Source: Talaromyces rugulosus (lineage: Eukaryota > Ascomycota > Eurotiomycetes > Eurotiales > Trichocomaceae). Taken from it: DNA of 64,000 nt. Location: NCBI RefSeq assembly GCF_013368755.1, contig NC_049564.1, forward strand, positions 2,612,001 through 2,676,000, given 5' to 3'. The notes under the pieces were generated by a model that saw only the letters and a program-made list of their open reading frames with translations, ran no database searches and was not told where the DNA came from. Position numbers and translations under genes: made by a program. The first letter of the stretch is position 1. Each line of letters starts with the position of its first letter. Shown here in pieces: positions 22,778-35,019 of the stretch.

Positions 22778-24287
22778 CTAATGCTCAGAAACAAAAACGC
22801 CAGCCATGCCCATTCCCTAATTCTCAAATTAGCCATCTCAATCAACTACTTTTTTTTTATAGAAACGTCACTTACAGTCCCTACACACATCGATGTCACG
22901 GCAATCCGCTTGTCTGTTCTCCTCAATTCAGAGAGAGCCGTCACGACCTGTCGAGCGCCGGTGGCGCCGAGGGGATGTCCAAAAGCACTGTTCACATTAG
23001 AATGTAAATATAATAAAGATTTTGTTTTTGTGGGATAAGAGAAAAAAAACTTACATGGCACCACCGCGAGGGTTGACCTTGGCAGGCGGAAGATTAAGCT
23101 TTTGAACACAGTATACTCCCTATTTTATTTATTTTTGGTCAGTTACAAATCATAGTAAAAATGGAAAGAGAGGAGGAAAATACCATAGAAGCAAATGCTT
23201 CATTGATCTCAAAAATATCAACGTCGTTCTCAGTCAACCCCGTCTTGCTCAGGATCTTGGGAATAGCAAGACTTGGACCGATGCCCATAATTCTCGGCTC
23301 CAGGCCGACAACTGTAGAACCAGCATACTTTGCGACAATCGGCTGTCCAAGCTCCTGTGCGCGAGAACGCTTCATCAAGACAAGCGCAGCGGCGCCGTCG
23401 GTGATTTGAGAGGCGTTTCCGCCCGTTGTGTGACTCGGCTGCCACTGCGGAAACGCAGAGCGGATCTTGGACAAGCCCTCGGCCGTTGTACCGTAGCGAA
23501 TGCCGTCGTCGCTCGACACGACGATTTCTTTCACTTCTCCGGTCTTGGGGTCTTTGATGGTTGTCTTGACGGGGATGATTTCGTCGTTGAACCAGCCCGC
23601 CTTTTGCGCGTGTTCCGCCTTTTGGTAGCTCCGTGCAGCGAACTCGTCGTGCGCAGTGCGCGGGATGCTGAATTGGCCGGCTACGTTCTCCGAGGTCTGG
23701 CCCATGGGCTGCTGGTTCTGCGAGGCGAGAGGGTGGTTCAAGATTTTGTCGGAGAAGTTGGGTGCGCCGCCGTCCGAGTTGGTGCTCATGGACTCGGCGC
23801 CAACGGCGATGCCCACGTCAATGGACCCGGCGATGATCTGGTTGGCAATCTGTTGCACGGCCAGCAGGCCCGACGAGCAGAATCGGTTCACGGTCGAGGC
23901 GGCTGCGGTTGCTGGGAAGCCGGACGCGAGCACGGCCGAGCGAGCGACATAGGCGCCAGCTGGGTTGAGACAGTTGCCGACGCAGACGTCTTCGACGAGG
24001 TTTGGGTCGATCTTCGACCGTTCGCGGACGCTCTGGAAAGATATTCGTTAGTGCCTTGTGTGCATTTAGTATTGTTGTCAACTCACTGTTAGGAGAGAAA
24101 TCAAGAGCTCGTCCAGCTGTGTGTCTTTCAAGCCACCTTTGTTGGCCTTTGTGAGCGGTGTTCGCGCAGCAAATGTGATGACCACATCGTCTGGCTTCTT
24201 CTCCAGGATACGCTTTTTCGCGATTGAATCACCGCCGCCAGAGACTTGGCTGGCAATGGCCGAGAGACGTTGCGAAGCAGACGACAT
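22778..24287 (-). CDS. 3-ketoacyl-CoA thiolase, peroxisomal
   Basis: Cleaves 3-ketoacyl-CoA with CoA to acetyl-CoA and a shortened acyl-CoA, the last step of beta-oxidation. Five exons: 24287-24087, 24032-23184, 23119-23055, 22987-22876 and 22816-22778, 421 aa. Catalytic features are Cys in NRFCSSGLLAVQQIA, NEAFASM, His in AFGHPLGATGA and Cys in VTSMCVGTGMGMAG. The N-terminal QRLSAIASQV resembles a PTS2 peroxisomal signal, although the last position is Val rather than Leu/Ala. The final 13-codon exon ends in VSEH. It is divergent from the acyl-CoA synthetase gene 0.86 kb away, which suits a shared fatty-acid response. Orthologue of yeast POT1. Confidence 0.93.
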
Positions 24288-24433
24288 TTTGCTTTGTTTT
24301 GAATTATCTCCACTGAGCGAGCGGTCAACGAGTGCAAACACGCGAGAGTTGACAGCAAGGCGACGCTTTTTATCCTTATCCGCACGTGCTGCTTGATAAG
24401 CCGATCAGTAAACAGTAGTTGACACAGTGAGAG

Positions 24434-24484
<51 letters not shown>

Positions 24485-25142
24485 CTCGGCCTTGGGCTGT
24501 TCTCATTGCCGACTCGACCTGCCGTCGGGGAAACTTACGCTGCCGTACCGTACGCGTCACAGTCGGCCTCGGCTGGGCGGTTTGCGGGCAGTTACGGCTG
24601 TATCTGTGTATGGGCGATACACCAGTCACTATCGGCGGCCCCACAGTCGATCTATGCGGGGAACCTGAAAGGGACGAGTAAGTATTATGATTATTACGAT
24701 TAGTATGTGATTATGATTGTGATTACTATTGGTATTATACTATATCAATACAGCTGCTTTCCATCTGCTGAGGTTATATATACATGTCTAGTCTGGAGTG
24801 TTGCGTTATCGTTATCGTTGTCTTGTTATGTAGTATCTCCGACTTCCCCAACACCTGTGGGGCTCGTACCTGTTTGTTTATCATAAAGTCCAGTAAAGAG
24901 AAAGAAAATAAATAAATAAATAAACCATAGGAATGAAATAAAAATAGCAGAAAACATGTCACCACAAACAATCATTCAATCGGCACTTGATTGCGGGCCA
25001 ATCGCCCCCCAACAGTGAGGGCGGTAACTGCACGTCTCGTCTGCCGAGCTATTTAGCTAGCTAGCTCCTTCGACGCTCAGCACATACATCTCCAATTCTA
25101 CTCCCTTCCTCACCTCCAATAATCCATGCCGACCAGCAAACC
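24288..25142. promoter_or_regulatory. Divergent promoter between thiolase and acyl-CoA synthetase
   Basis: A head-to-head spacer of 855 bp. It contains an uninterrupted (GA)n tract at about 24437-24479. I did not find an unambiguous fatty-acid response element, although CCTCGG-type sequences, similar to the FarA/FarB core, occur at 24484-24489 and, in reverse (CCGAGG), nearby in the thiolase coding region. Confidence 0.45.
24437..24479. repeat. (GA)n microsatellite
   Basis: About 21 perfect AG/GA units in the thiolase/acyl-CoA-synthetase promoter. It creates artificial Arg-Glu frames that are not genes. Confidence 0.95.
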
Positions 25143-27332
25143 ATGGATTTGATCGCAGAAGCTGCAGGCAGCGTGGACGCCGCAACCGCTCTCGGCGGCA
25201 CAGCTCTGACCCTCGCTGCAGCAGCCTACACAAACGCAAAGTTTGGCATCAAGACCGACATCGACAGTCTCCGGGATGAGCGCGCCTTTGGAACCCTTTT
25301 GGGCCAGCGTATTGCTCAGATGGGCGATACTTGCACTGTCTACAAGCTGCTGGAGCGGGTGATTGAAGTGGATGGCAAGGGTGCTGCTGATGCGCTGTGG
25401 TTTGAGAATAAGACCTGGAGTTATAGCCAAGTCAAGGATTGTGAGTGTTGCTCAACATGGAATTGACTATGGACGCACAAGACTGACTGACAATTTTCAG
25501 TGGCTGATCGCTTCGCGGCCCATCTCCATGCTCGTGGCATAAGGCCTGGTGATTTCGTCGCCATCTTCACCACCAACTCGCCAGAGATGGTATTCACAGT
25601 CTACGCACTGGCCAAGCTCGGTGCTGTTGCGGCCATGATCAACACGAGTCTGAGAGGTAAGCTTAGAGGTTACTTGTTGTTGATAATGTACTGATGTATT
25701 TAGACGACACATTTCAACACTGTCTCACAATTTCAGCATCCAAACTTGTTATTTCAACCCTCGACCTTGCCGAGCACGTCAAGTCGGATCTTCCAAAAAT
25801 CTCACTCAACATTTCTTCGTTTGACAATATTACTCCCCCACCATCATCCGAGCAGGAATATATCGATCTTAACGCATTGCAACAGATTCCCGCCTCGGTT
25901 GTCTCAAGCATAAAACCGGCAAAACGCAAAGTCTCGGATCCTGCAGTTCTCATCTACACATCAGGAACAACCGGAAACCCCAAAGCTTGTTCCATTCTAA
26001 ACAATATGCTTATGGTAGCATCTAATCCTGGGGCCAAGGATATGAGGAACGCCCAAAAATATTTTCCTTTGCGAATATACTCCTCATTACCACTATTCCA
26101 TGGAACCGCATTCTTTGGAGGTTTCTGCTATTCAGTTGGAACTGGCGGCACACTTTGCCTCAGACGAAAATTTTCTGCCTCAAAGTTCTGGAAAGACGTC
26201 CATGAATCCAAGGCAAATCGCATTCTATACATTGGCGAACTTTGCAGGTATCTTTTAGCATCGCCTCCCTCGCCCTATGACCAGAAACATCAATGTCAGG
26301 TTGCATACGGAAACGGTCTGCGAGGGGACATTTGGGAGAAATTCCGGGACCGCTTCAATGTTGATGAAATCCGGGAGATATATCGCTCCACTGAAGGTGT
26401 AGCACGCTTCGACAATTTCTATGGCGGTGCTTGGGCAGCCGGGGCTGTGGGGTTTTTTGGCCCTATTAGACAGTACTTTGAACAAGATACATATCTTGTC
26501 AAGTACGACAATGAAACAGAAATGCCCTATCGGGATCCCAAGACGGGATTCTGTGTAAAGGCCAAGACTGGCGAAGAAGGTGAAGCTATTGGCCGTGTGC
26601 GCAACCGTCAGACACTAACGGAGTATCTCAACAACAACGATGCCACAGAGAAGAAACTCATTCGCGACGTGTTTGAAAAGGGAGACTTGTTTCAGCGCAT
26701 GGGCGACCTTCTCGTCCGTGATCAAGATGGGTGGATCCGGTTTGGGGACCGTGTTGGCGAGACATTTCGCTGGAAAGGCGAGAACGTATCCGCTGGAGAG
26801 GTGCGAGATCATATTTGCAAGATCGACAATGTGCAGGATGCTGTTGTCTACGGAGTGAAACTAGACAAGTATATCTCTTCCTCTCTTTTCTCGGAAAAAT
26901 AATAGCATCATACTAATTTTCTTGCAACAGCTACGATGGCAAAGCAGGTGCTGCAAGCATCACTCTTACCCGCCGAACACCCGAAACAGAAGCAAAGCAT
27001 ATCAAAAATCTCTACTCGGCGCTGAAATCCAAGGGTGTCCCCTCGTATGCCTTGCCGAGACTTGTCAGGATCACCAGCGAGTATGTTTCTTTATTTCCCC
27101 CTTAATCTATAAACACGACCAACTAATCGGATTTCTCCTTAGGGTGGCCACTGGAGTCACATTCAAACAAGCCAAGGGCGACCTATCCAAACGCGGCTGG
27201 AACCCGAACAAAGACTGGGAAGACGATACCTTGTACTGGCTAAACCCCAGGGGCAAACGCCGCGGGCCTAGCTATGAGAAACTTGAAGCAGACAGCTGGG
27301 CGGCGATTGAAACCGGTAGTGCTAAGCTTTGA
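25143..27332 (+). CDS. Very-long-chain fatty acyl-CoA synthetase / fatty acid transporter (FAT1 type)
   Basis: Adenylates and thioesterifies very-long-chain or other carboxylic acids to CoA at peroxisomal or ER membranes. Five exons: 25143-25440, 25501-25656, 25704-26868, 26931-27080 and 27143-27332, 652 aa, normal for the FATP/FAT1 group. The N-terminal Ala-rich hydrophobic segment (about 14-30) can be a membrane anchor. The AMP-binding motif is LIYTSGTTGNPKA; the FATP-like motifs are YRSTEG, RMGDLLVRDQDGWIRFGDRVGETF and RWKGENVSAGEV. The C-terminal KLDNYDGKAGAAS is typical of FAT1. No clear C-terminal SKL is present (ends ETGSAKL, a PTS1-like variant). Its divergence from thiolase suggests a common beta-oxidation role. 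Confidence 0.92.
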
Positions 27333-27748
27333 TGTACATAATAAGGTGATCTGATATTTATTTTTTGGAGTCCTTGCAAAATACTAGATTACAATAAGAA
27401 TATGGTTTACACAGATTGTCTACGTGCAACAAATTTGTGCGACTATCAGTTGACATATATGGGTGGTCAAAGTTCAAGGTTTGTTTCTGCTTTACGCTCT
27501 ATGGTCACATGTTACCTACGCATAAATGATTGATCGTTTTGAACACTTTTGAGAATGCTTGAATTTACAAAGAAACAAGGGCTTTTCACAAAAACTCGTA
27601 CTTCAATCAGCTATCCCTCGTGCTCCGAGTCAAGACTTTCGATTCAAATGTTACATACTGAGGTAACTATGGACCCTCAATATTCCATGTCGTTGTACTT
27701 ATGGCTACATACCAAACAAAATGACAAGACAAGAAGCATACATGTAAA
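27333..27748. other. Convergent intergenic region
   Basis: 3' flanks of the acyl-CoA synthetase and the Baeyer-Villiger monooxygenase. AT-rich; no gene recognised. Confidence 0.5.
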
Positions 27749-29666
27749 TCAAACACGAACTACCTCAAACCCTTCCATACTATCCAACGCCGCTCGAATT
27801 TCCATTTTATACAGCGGAATCCCACCAGAGTAGCAAACAGGCTCGTACGCCTTACCAGGAATACTTCCACCCATATAAGTAGAACTAGTCGTAGGAAACA
27901 AGGTCCTATCGTTCAGTTCCAGAATATGCTTCTTCCACTGCTCGGCGGCTTCGCGCTTTGGATTGACGTATTTGATACCATTCTGCTGCATCTTGTCAAT
28001 CATGTCAACGATCCATCGACCCTGGATCTCCACTGTGGATGGCCCGTTGCTGAGCAGGGTTGGCCCGTGGGCACCGTAGATGTGGAACATGTTGGGATAG
28101 CCGCTGACTGATGTGCCCAGATACGTGTTTGCTCCGGGGGCCCATTCGTCGTGCAGTTTTGCGCCTTGGATGCTTTCTAGGCCAAGTTGGGTCATGACTT
28201 TTTAGTGGTCAGTATGTGGCTGTCAGTTTGATAATATATGGCTCACCTCCAGTAACGACATCCTGCGTGTTATTGTTAGCCATTTTCTCTTCTTGAAATG
28301 TTTGATCAGACTTCTTACAAAGCCCGTTGCAACAGCAATAACGTCAAATTCATGATGACTGCCGTCCTCCAATGTTATCCCTGTCTCTGTAAACTCTTTG
28401 ATCCCGTTGGTTTTGACATCAACCACATCGACACTCGGCCTATTGAACTGCTCAAAATAATTATACTCTAGACATGGACGCTTCACACCAAAAAAGTGCG
28501 GCATCTTCTCCGGCGCCAGAATATCTCTTATTCTAGGATCCCCAATCCTCGCACGGGTTTTCTTTGCCCAAAAATCATACGAAGCTCTGTTTGCCTCGGC
28601 ATTCATTAAAGTGTCCTTGTACAGGGCAACCCAGTACCGAAATCCGCCATCGGCCCAGACCTGTTCGTAAAGGGCATCGCGTTGCTCGGGCGAATCGTCA
28701 AAGGTGTTTTTCTCGTACCAGTCGTAGTGGAATCCGGCAAAGCTTGTCTCGCGGTATCTGAAGAGCTCTGGATACAAAACTTTTTTGTGTTCTTGGTCTG
28801 AGAGTGTGAGGGTTCGGCGGCGCATGGGCACTGCTAGATTGGGTGTGCGCTGGAAGACTTTGACGTCGCCGGCGACTGGGCCCCAGGCTTGCACGATCTG
28901 GACTCCGGAGGCGCCTGTGCCGATGACAGCGCAGCGTTTATTCTTGACGTCTACTTCTTCGTCGGGCCAGAAGGAAGAGTGGTGGATGACTCCTTTGAAC
29001 TTGTCCATGCCGGGCCAGTCTGGGATATAACGTCTTGCAGCCTACATAAGAACATTAGTTCCCAGCAAATATAGCAAGATAAACTTATACATACAAACCC
29101 AGTACCAAGCACCAAGAACTTGGATTTGGCTACTCGGCCATCCTGGGTGCGAACGCTCCACTTGCCAGTAGATGTATCAAAATTAGCACCTACAACCACC
29201 GTGTTGAAAGAACAATCCTTCTTGATGCCAACCACCTTGTCTACATGATCAAAGTAGCCCCGCAAATCTTTGTAGTTGGGATAATTCGTGGTCCAGTTCC
29301 ATGTCTTCCAGACCTCTGGCCAAGAAAACTCATACTCGGGGACCTCCGAGTCCACGCCGGCACCGGGATAGCAGTTCCATCTCCATGTTCCGCCGAGGTC
29401 GTTTCCTGCTTCATATATTACTACTTTGTAGCCACGGTCACGAAGGGTTTTGAGCATGAAGATGCCGGCTGGTTTTAAGACAGTCAGCTTCTTATCCAAG
29501 ACCACGAGGGGATTCAAAGACAAATCAAACCAAAGCCAGCACCGACAATGATCGCATCAATGTCAAGATCGTCGGCATATGGACCTGAATTCTCCGTGTG
29601 GCGCGTAGAGTAATCAGTCAACTCTGTGTTGAACTTTTTAGTATGGGCTGGGGTTGAGTCCGTCAT
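27749..29666 (-). CDS. Type I Baeyer-Villiger monooxygenase (cyclohexanone monooxygenase-like)
   Basis: FAD/NADPH enzyme that inserts oxygen next to a ketone to give an ester or lactone. Exons are 29666-29531, 29468-29095, 29041-28319, a 16-nt exon 28262-28247, and 28197-27749, 565 aa. The first Rossmann motif GAGFAG is split by intron 1. The BVMO fingerprint FxGxxxHxxxWP is present as FKGVIHHSSFWP, followed by the second Rossmann motif GTGASG and the ATGF block before the microexon. YEAGNDLGGTWRWNCYPGA is the FAD region. It is divergent from an SxxK hydrolase gene, a pairing that would hydrolyse the ester product; that pathway is inferred. Substrate unknown. Confidence 0.92.
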
Positions 29667-30355
29667 TGCTGTCTAACTATCCGATGAGCTTCAAATGTTG
29701 GAAAGATTTATATCAAGATTTTTTTTTTTCCCTTTTGAATACGATAAACAATGATATTGATACTTTGGTTTATTTACGTCAACGGTCCGTATATTATAGC
29801 ACTTTTTGAATGATGAGAAAACACTCATCATCATCACCACCACCACCATCATCATCCCATGCCTATCTGTCCGGTTTCACTGCATCGGTCTCGTCTCCGC
29901 GGCCGCAATTCCAATCGCAATAGTCGCGATCAATTGATAAACGCCACGTAAACGAGGCGTCTCCGATGGTATCACAGTATATCTCTATGCCACTGACCTA
30001 TATTATTTCTTGGTGGCTGATCTGGTCAAGATGCGGAGAAGCTGCCCCTCTCCCAAAGCCGAGGCGTGACATTTTTGCGGATACGGATCCGCAATCCGCA
30101 ATCTTGTCAAAGTCACCCGATCCATGGGAGATAAATATTCTTGGCACTTTCGATAATGGCTGGCGTTAAGCTTGCTTATAACACGCCCGGGGATACGGAT
30201 GTTTTAAGCGGGGTGATATAGTCCACTTGTCGATCCCCTAAGCGCGGGGTTTGGCCGATATTATGTATTGATTTAATTAATGCCTAGGGTCAGGACGGGA
30301 ATCTTTTTTTTTTTTTTTTTTTTTACCAATTTACCACAACTTGCTCGACTAAAAA
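29667..30355. promoter_or_regulatory. Divergent BVMO/serine-hydrolase promoter with repeated CGGAT elements
   Basis: Contains a palindrome CGGATCCG at 30084-30091 and the 10-mer GGATACGGAT twice, at 30079-30088 and 30191-30200. CGG triplets in inverted or direct repeat are typical Zn2Cys6 targets. A CAT/CAC microsatellite lies at about 29825-29858 and a T21 tract at 30304-30324. Confidence 0.5.
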
Positions 30356-31728
30356 ATGCCTTTTACCTCGTCAACCATCACACGCCTTCAAGGCATTGTC
30401 GACGGCGCCTGTGCTGATCAGAAAACCGGCATCCCAGGCACAACCGTTGTGATTGTTGGCAAAGATGGCAAAGAGCTCTTTGCACACTCTAGCGGATCGC
30501 GCGGGGTTGATTCCAAGGAGCCCATGTCGCTCGAGACTGTTTTTTGGATGGCTTCTTGCACAAAACTGCTGACGGGCATAGCATGTATGCAGTTAGTCCA
30601 CCAGAATATCCTAAAATTAGACGATGGGGACCACCTGGAGCATCTCTGCCCTGAACTCAGGGATGTAAAGGTGCTGCGGGCCGATGGTTCTCTGGAAGAT
30701 AAAAGAAAAACCATCACCCTGCGAATGCTGCTCACTCATACAGCCGGGTTTGGGTATACTTTTTTCAACGAGAGGCTGAGGGACTGGGCATTTCCGGCCG
30801 GAGTAGACGAGTTTTCCGGGCGGTTTGACGATATGAAAACGCCTCTGCTTTTCCAGCCAGGCGAAGGGTGGGAGTATGGAGTATGTATTTAGAAAAAAAG
30901 AAAATTTTGCTTTCATATGCTCATATTTGGAAATAGGTTGGCGTCGACTGGGCAGGGATTGCTCTGGAAAGGGCCACGGGTCTTCGATTGAATGCATACT
31001 TGCAGAAGAACGTATTTGAGCCAATGGGTATCACGGACATGTCAATGATTCCTACAAAGTCTATGCGCTCCAGAGTCGCACATATGCATGCCAGAGATCA
31101 TGATGGCTCCCTGCGGCGAAGGAACCATCTCCTTCGCGTGCCGTTGGTTGTTGATCCAGATGACCATGCTCAGGTTGATCAGGTCTTCAACAGCGGTGGC
31201 GCCGGCATGTTCGCAAAGCCACAAGAATATAGCAGTGAGGCCCTTCCTCCCCCATCCAAATTTTGTGCGTGAGTATCAAGCATACTGAAATTTGAATTGT
31301 TAGAAATCCTGGCAATGCTGCTCAACAATGGCACATGTCCGCGAACCGGCGCAAAGATCCTACCCGCAGAATCTGTCGAGGAGATGTTCCGCAACCAGAT
31401 TCCCGAGTTCCCCAACTACAGCCGAAAAAGCATCCCGGCATCGAAACCTGAGTTGACGAATCCAATTCCCCAGTTATACCCCGTGGAAGGAGATCCACCT
31501 CAGGGTTGGGGTATCACTTTCATGCAGAGTATGGGTGGGCCAACGGGCAGATCCAAGGGGACTGGGCACTGGGCTGGTCTGGCCAACTTGTGGTGGTGGT
31601 GTGATCGTGAGAATGGCGTTGCAGGAATAGTGTGTACTCAGATCCTGCCTTTTGCAGACCTCAAGGTTTTGCAGCTCTGGGGCCAAGTCGAGGCCGAGAC
31701 ATACAAGGGTCTCAAGGAAGTAAACTAG
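30356..31728 (+). CDS. Class C beta-lactamase-like serine hydrolase / transesterase
   Basis: Member of the penicillin-binding-protein-like fold that in fungi includes esterases and LovD-type acyltransferases. Exons 30356-30880, 30937-31234 and 31304-31728, 415 aa. The catalytic SxxK is SCTK (Ser67-Lys70) within VFWMASCTKLLTGIA; LRMLLTHTAGFGY follows, a likely catalytic tyrosine lies in GWEYGVGVDWAG (Tyr174), and the third motif region is GTGHWAGLANLWWW. No signal peptide is visible, so it is probably cytosolic. Its head-to-head position with the Baeyer-Villiger enzyme suggests hydrolysis or transfer of the ester made there, which is inference from gene order. Confidence 0.88.
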
Positions 31729-32103
31729 TTAAGCTAGTAGCTAAATTTAGTTAAGACCGCACGCTCATGGACGAGTAATATACTCTTGCAAGTAACCACA
31801 GTCACCAAGCGCAAACACGTGCATGATAGACATCCCAAAATATTCTAGGCCGAACCTTAAGAGGAGTCTTAAGTGTTAACAGATTGCCAAGAACAAATTA
31901 GTAGCGAACAAGCGGCTTGTTTTTATGCGGAGATGTGGGTGAAGCCACAATCCGGAGAAATGGGGTACAAAAATGCGGGGGAAACATACTATTACAAAGA
32001 GTCAGCCTTCCTTTTAGACTTCTGATTTTCTCCATTTTCCGTGTTTTGAGTCCATGAAAACCAAAACACTACTCTCAGATTCCTCATCTCATTTCGTTCA
32101 GCA
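31729..32103. other. Short intergenic region and leader of Zn2Cys6 gene
   Basis: No gene recognised; promoter of the downstream regulator. It contains several TTAAGA-type AT-rich elements. Confidence 0.4.
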
Positions 32104-34651
32104 ATGCGGTCGCGCAATCACTCCTGTGATCAATGCCGGAAATCAAAGCGAGCATGCGATGCTCCTCGGTTAACCTACTTTCAAGACATCGATTCATTGA
32201 TCTGCCTTGATAATCCCCACAGTGAGTTATATCAATTTGCTTTTGATTGCGTAGCTGTCGGTTTCCTGTGATTGGGTTCAAGCTGAAAAGTCAAAAGGCC
32301 CAGCACCCAGAGTCCGGCCATGTTCGTACTGCGCAAAAACCAAAAAAGAATGCACGGTGAATTGGGCCTGGTCACAACTCCGTATATCCAAGGCGATGGA
32401 AGCCGCGTCATCTGGGAGTTTGCAGTTGGACAGCGCAGGCTCAACCAAACGACAGAAGCTAGACATGCCGAATATTCAAGTAGAATCTAGTACTGTCGAC
32501 TCAATTAGTGGCTTTATGAGGAACAGCTTGCAAGACCTACCTCCACCGTGGCTCCCATACGATGGCAATGCCCCTGAAGTCGACGAGATATTCGGTGATA
32601 CATCCAACATAGCTGAATCACAGTGGACTGGACCAACACTTGAGGAGAACATGTCTGTCGATAACCCAAGTCGATGTTCAGAAGATTCGTTTCTCTCTTC
32701 TCTCTCATTTCTATCCGCAACACTCGATCATCAACCTCCTTTATTGAGCCAAGTTGATCTTGGTCTCGACATTAGTCCCTGGCACGTTAGCCAAGAACAA
32801 AGTCTCCCCGTTTCTTCATCCCAGTATGTCGGTTTAGCAAGGCCGACGCAACGGAAACGTAAGAAGCAACGACTGACAGGGCACACTTGGCCGCAACAGA
32901 CGGCAACCCCTCTATCTTCATTTTCCATGGACCAGTCAATGATGGCACGATCAAACCAGAGCATGATATCACAAAACCTCTTGCGTATCTACCATGATGT
33001 CCTGGAACACAGCCTCTCATGCTGGTTATCAGAGGTCACTTGTCCCTACCAGCCAAACGGCGACTTTTCACAGAAACGAGACTCCGTGTCAGAATGGGGC
33101 TCGTCATGGTCCAATCGCATGTACGAGGGTACTCTTAAGCTCGACCAAGCGGCAAGATCCACGAAACTGATAAAAATAAGCTCATCCGAGGATCAAGCTT
33201 GTACCAGGGCCCTTCACCTCGCCATTATGGCTTTTGCTACACAGTGGGCACAAGGGAGTTCTCGTCAACGAGAGCCATATTCCCCATTGTCTGATTCATT
33301 CGACGCTGGAAAGCCAGAAGGCGCGTTCGACGACTTGGTCGAGGAATTTGACCGCAGCCTTCAGTGGCATTTCTGGAGCCAAGCTGAAAGGGCCCTTCAG
33401 GATGTTTCCCATATCGAGTCGTTTCGAGTCGTCTGTGCTGAGACCGTTTTCGGCTTGACTCAAAAGCCATGGCCGCAAGAGACTTTAGAAAATTCTACTG
33501 TCAATGGTCAAACCTCCGGCCTTGAAGAACAGTCGTTGACGTCTCAAATAGCGCAGGAAATATCCAGAGACGGGCCACCGATGTACCTAGAGCGAGCCGC
33601 TCGCAAGATGCATGCCCTCAAGTTCAAGTTTGATTCTGCGATCAAGCATATCTCATATCACCGAGATGGTGGCGCTAGTACTGACACTGTACAATCAATG
33701 GGCCAAGAAGATAAGACCATGGTTGGGCTTCTCTACTGGCTCGCCATAATGTTCGACACGGTGTCTGCGTCCATGAACGAGCGACCGGTAGTTGTTCCTG
33801 ACCAAGACTCACATCACGCCAGTTGTCGTGCTGAAGAAGCGGATGACGCGTACTGGAAAGTAGAGCTGTTCATCCAGGACAAGCTGGAAGCCCCGTGTCA
33901 CACGATACGCTGGCCATGTACATACGAAGTAGCTGCCAGCGCTGTCACCAGGTCAGCCCCCGTCAAAGTCTTGCTCTACAGACACGTCTCGTATTTGCAG
34001 AACACCCTTAGACGAGGACAATCGGTAGAGAAGGTCGAGCAAGTCATCCAAAATGCCACGTCTCTTTATCGCTATTGGAACTTGACGTACGGTGCCTTTT
34101 TCAGAGATCTGATCCACAACTACAACTCAGTGCCCGGCCGTATCCAAAGCTGGTTCGTATGTATCTCCGCGCACTGGCATTTGGCCTGTCTGATTCTAGT
34201 CGATCTCATCAACACCGTCGATCAAAAGAATCTAGGCATCAAATCAAGAACGCAAATGCGGCTGAGAAGCAGAGTTGTCGCCAAGATGCAAGAGACGAGC
34301 GTCAAAGAACTCTCGGATCTGGCAAGAGTCGCTACACCGCCGAGTGAGGAGACAAATTTCTTCCAACAACTTCCTGGTTTTCATCCATGCGTCAATGAAG
34401 GGACGATTCTCACAGAGCCCTGGACGGCGATTCTCATTCGGGCGTTTTCGAGGGCCGCAGTCTGGCTTCTGGAAGACGCAGAGAGTTATGGACAATATGG
34501 CCTTGGAGCGTACTCAAGTGATGGTTTGTCGGATACTCTAGAACAAGCAGAGTATTGTATCAAGGGATTGTGGTTTTTGGGAAAGAAGTCGGATATGGCG
34601 CGGCGGGTGGCGGATATTTTAACGCGAGCGTTAAGTGGTTTGAAGAACTGA
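32104..34651 (+). CDS. Zn2Cys6 fungal transcription factor with unusually long finger loop
   Basis: Two exons, 32104-32221 and 32283-34651, 828 aa. The intron lies inside the zinc cluster: C8-x2-C11-x6-C18, then 34 residues, then C53-x2-C56-x6-C63 (CDQCRKSKRAC ... CSYCAKTKKEC). The usual linker is about 5-12 residues. Acidic and Ser-rich regions follow, then a basic KRKKQRL patch and a fungal regulator middle-homology-type helical region (about 250-760). It follows the SxxK hydrolase on the same strand and may control the BVMO/hydrolase pair, whose shared promoter has CGG repeats; this is inference. An alternative shorter loop by another splice was tested and breaks the frame. Confidence 0.82.
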
Positions 34652-35019
34652 GCTGGCTCGTTTTTTTGTCTTTGATAATAATCAATTAATGATATTTAAA
34701 AAAAAAATAGCTCCGTCTATCTCGTCCACGAAGCCACCAGCCGTTACATGTATATATGATTGTATGCGTGTCAACTGTATTTCATAACTCCACAAAGGGT
34801 ATCATCCTCCCTAACTTGAATACATTCAGTACATCAATATACACACAGCTTCTTCTAATCATGCAATCCCAAAACACACGACGCTCGCTAATGACCATTA
34901 TATAAACCCGGAATACCCAGCCCGCTCGCTATCAGTAGAAAACATTGAAGTAGGAAATATGAATGTGTAACGTGATACTTTAGATGCGCCCGGTTTTTTG
35001 ATGAAGCGTGGAGGAGTGT
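34652..35019. other. Convergent spacer
   Basis: 3' flanks of the Zn2Cys6 gene and GCP2. A short A tract lies at about 34700; no gene recognised. Confidence 0.5.

Noticed and set aside
23406..24092. 228-codon plus-strand frame opposite the thiolase
   Set aside because: Antisense shadow of the strongly supported thiolase exon 2.
24427..24681. Arg-Glu repeat open frames
   Set aside because: Produced by the (GA)n microsatellite in a promoter.
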